6,428 bases of DNA, from contig JABMQV010000282.1 in assembly GCA_013203065.1 (NCBI GenBank), positions 1 to 6,428 of the forward strand, written 5' to 3'. Origin of the DNA: Desulfobacteraceae bacterium (lineage in GTDB: Bacteria > Desulfobacterota > DSM-4660 > Desulfatiglandales > Desulfatiglandaceae). Both the position numbers and the translations under genes were made by a program. Under the pieces are notes generated by a model. That model was not told where the DNA came from. It worked only from the letters and a program-made list of their open reading frames with translations, and made no database searches. Of this stretch, positions 4,467-6,428 are shown one piece after another (the stretch's first letter is position 1; each line of letters begins with the position of its first letter).

Positions 4467-6428
4467 CACAGGACTCCTTCCAGCAAGGCATCCAACTTGC
4501 TCATGACCTGATCATCCTCATACCAGTTCAGCTCAATAACCTTTGCCGGACATTCGGCTGCACAGATACCGCAGCCGTGGCAAAGGGCCGGATCGATTTC
4601 ACTCACACCATCCCTGTTGATGCGCGGGACATCATAGGGACAGGAACGGACACATATGAGGCAGGAAGCACATCGTTCCTGATCAACTTTGGCGGTCACC
4701 ACCGACAGGGTAATTTCCGACTGGGAGAGAAAGGTAGCAGCCCGCGAGGCCGCCGCCATGGCCTGGGAAATAGATTCAGTGATGAGTTTTGGGCTGTGTG
4801 CGGTGCCGCAAACAAAGATGCCCTCACTGGTCATGTCCACCGGGCGAAGCTTCACGTGGGCCTCCATAAAATACCCCTCCTGGTTCCGCGCCAATTTCAA
4901 GATGGAGGCAAGTTCCCCTGTGTCTTCGGGGCGCACGCCGGCACTGAGGGCAAGGAGATCCACGGGTAACTTGATCTCCCTTTGAAGGACATGATCCTTT
5001 AAGGTCACCGACAGGTCTTCACCCGAGGTCTCCACCCGGGGGGGCTCTTCAGCCTGGTAGCGGAAAAAGAGGACACCCTGTCTCCTGGCCTCCCGATAAT
5101 AATCCTCCAGAAGGCCGTATGTGCGGATGTCCCTGTAAAGGATATATACATTGGTCTCGGGATTGAGCTCTTTTATATGAAGGGCGTTCTTGATGGCATT
5201 CTGACAACAGATCCGGGAGCAGTTGAGATACTCCTCATTCCTTGACCCCACACACTGGATCATGACCACATCATTTAGGTCGGAGGCTCCTTTCATGTCC
5301 AATTTTTTTGCCAGTTCAATCTGGGTCACCACCCTGTCATCTTCCCCGTACAGGAACTCTTTAGGGCTGTATTCATTGGCCCCGGTTGCCAAGATGACAA
5401 CCCCATGATCAATCTTTCTCTCATACATCCCAGGGCCAACCAAGACCTCTGTGGTAAAATTTCCCTTGAATCCGCTAAAGCCGACAATAAGCGACTCCGT
5501 CAACACCTGGATCTTTTCGTGATGGGTTACCCTATCCACCAATTCCACGAGATACTCCTGGATATTATCCCCCTCAATGGTGTGAATCAGTTCTCTTGAA
5601 AGCCCCCCCAACTGGGGTTCCTTCTCCACAACTATCGCCTCAAATCCCTGATCTGCCAAACCCAGTGCTGCACTCATCCCTGATACGCCACCACCGATAA
5701 TCAGGGCGCGCTTATTGATTGAGATCTTCTCTGCCCTGAGGGGCTTAAGCAGGGCAGCCCTGGCCGCTGCCATCCGGACCAGATCCTTTGCCTTGGCGGT
5801 GGCCGTCTCTGGCTCATTACTGTGGACCCACGAATTTTGATTCCGTATGTTGGCCATCTCAAAGAGATACGGGTTGAGCCCGCAGGCCTGCATTGTCTCC
5901 TGGAAAAGCGGCTCGTGGGTTCTGGGTGAGCATGCAGCCACCACCACACGGTTCAGTTTGTTTTCTTTTACCACCTCCTTCATACTGTCCTGAGTATCTT
6001 GGGCGCAGGTAAAGAGGTTCTGGTCCACATAAACAACATAGGGAAGAGACGAGGCATACGCGGCCACAGCAGGGACATCCACGACACCGCCAATATTGCT
6101 CCCGCAATTACAGACAAATACGCCGATCCTGGGGTCTTCACCCGAGACATCCACTTCCTCCGGCACCGTTCTGGTCTGCGTCTCGGTTCCTCGTGCGTCG
6201 CTCAGGTCTATGCTCGCCGCACACGCAGATGCACTGGCCTCTGTAACAGAATAGGGGATATCTTTAGGACCGGTAATGGCCCCGCTTGCGTAAATTCCGG
6301 GGACAGAGGTCTGCACAGGGGTAAACGGGTTTGTGGACACAAAGGAATGCGAATTCAACGATACCTTGAGGCGTTGGGCCAGTTCAACGGTTTGCTCATC
6401 GGCATCAAGCCCCACAGAAAGAACCACC
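4466..6428 (-). CDS. hdrA: HdrA-like FAD/iron-sulfur electron-transfer subunit with tandem HdrA modules (5' end beyond the window)
   Basis: Flavin and iron-sulfur subunit of the heterodisulfide reductase A family, a cytoplasmic protein that splits or relays electrons between ferredoxin and a partner enzyme. The visible 653 residues begin inside the protein: the frame is open to the window edge, and the first codon (GTG, 6427) is an internal Val. Residues 1 to about 75 are the tail of a first FAD domain (GIYASGAITGPKDIP). A second, complete module starts near residue 100 with the HdrA N-terminal signature (VFVCNCGSNIGGVVDV). It has a dinucleotide-binding GxGxxG at 245-250, cluster cysteines C392, C403, C407 and C408 (NCSRICC), and a second FAD-domain tail at about 488-565. 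Two ferredoxin motifs CxxCxxCxxxCP follow at 586-596 and 616-626. The full protein is probably about 1,000 residues. Its TGA stop (4468-4466) overlaps the mvhD ATG by one base, implying co-translation. BamE-type proteins also carry duplicated HdrA modules, so the partner is not settled by sequence alone. Confidence 0.93.
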   Translation of the reverse strand, partial: VVLSVGLDADEQTVELAQRLKVSLNSHSFVSTNPFTPVQTSVPGIYASGAITGPKDIPYSVTEASASACAASIDLSDARGTETQTRTVPEEVDVSGEDPRIGVFVCNCGSNIGGVVDVPAVAAYASSLPYVVYVDQNLFTCAQDTQDSMKEVVKENKLNRVVVAACSPRTHEPLFQETMQACGLNPYLFEMANIRNQNSWVHSNEPETATAKAKDLVRMAAARAALLKPLRAEKISINKRALIIGGGVSGMSAALGLADQGFEAIVVEKEPQLGGLSRELIHTIEGDNIQEYLVELVDRVTHHEKIQVLTESLIVGFSGFKGNFTTEVLVGPGMYERKIDHGVVILATGANEYSPKEFLYGEDDRVVTQIELAKKLDMKGASDLNDVVMIQCVGSRNEEYLNCSRICCQNAIKNALHIKELNPETNVYILYRDIRTYGLLEDYYREARRQGVLFFRYQAEEPPRVETSGEDLSVTLKDHVLQREIKLPVDLLALSAGVRPEDTGELASILKLARNQEGYFMEAHVKLRPVDMTSEGIFVCGTAHSPKLITESISQAMAAASRAATFLSQSEITLSVVTAKVDQERCASCLICVRSCPYDVPRINRDGVSEIDPALCHGCGICAAECPAKVIELNWYEDDQVMSKLDALLEGVL
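4474..4479 (-). promoter_or_regulatory. Ribosome binding site of mvhD
   Basis: AAGGAG lies inside the 3' end of hdrA, 7 bases before the ATG at 4466. It decides the mvhD start. The later in-frame ATG at 4388 has no comparable site and would remove the selenocysteine motif. Confidence 0.75.

Noticed and set aside
1..6428. CRISPR array, tRNA gene, riboswitch or intact insertion sequence
   Set aside because: No regularly spaced long repeats, cloverleaf, known aptamer pattern or transposase frame was seen on either strand.

Overview
The window looks like a piece of an anaerobic bacterial genome, most likely a Desulfobacterota (deltaproteobacterial) sulfate reducer or syntroph. The reasons are a minus-strand block hdrA-mvhD-metV-metF, a very large HdrA with duplicated modules, an MvhD that appears to contain selenocysteine, and gaps built from ATTGA/GGATTTT-type degenerate repeats. 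This lineage call is inference from gene content; no 16S or marker gene is present.

Layout, read in the direction of transcription (right to left). The window opens inside a large HdrA (6428..4466): the visible part holds the tail of one HdrA module and all of a second, ending in two [4Fe-4S] ferredoxin motifs. mvhD (4466..4035) overlaps its stop codon by one base. It contains an in-frame UGA at 4421-4419, exactly where the family has a conserved cysteine, followed at once by a hairpin of bacterial SECIS type. A plain ORF caller would start this gene 26 codons late. After 129 bases come metV (3905..3237) and metF (3240..2305), which overlap in an ATGA. They encode the two subunits of a MetFV-type methylenetetrahydrofolate reductase of the methyl branch of the Wood-Ljungdahl pathway. 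Next are a single-domain response regulator (2205..1825) and a protein made of four ACT-like domains (1776..751).

The first 750 bases hold no convincing intact gene. There is a near-consensus sigma-70 promoter (429..402) and a good ribosome binding site in front of a short broken reading frame. With one base removed from an A6 run, that frame reads as the N-terminus of a type I restriction-modification methyltransferase (HsdM). Further left are a palindrome and, at the very edge, 15 bases that resemble the 3' half of 5S rRNA. Bases 430-750 are spacer with degenerate repeats.

How it may work together: HdrA and MvhD are electron-transfer modules that pass electrons between ferredoxin, flavin and a partner enzyme. 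Next to metVF they suggest a multi-subunit, possibly flavin-bifurcating methylene-THF reductase resembling the MetFV-HdrABC-MvhD complex of Moorella. No hdrB or hdrC is visible here. The response regulator and ACT protein may regulate this module, which is inference from position only.
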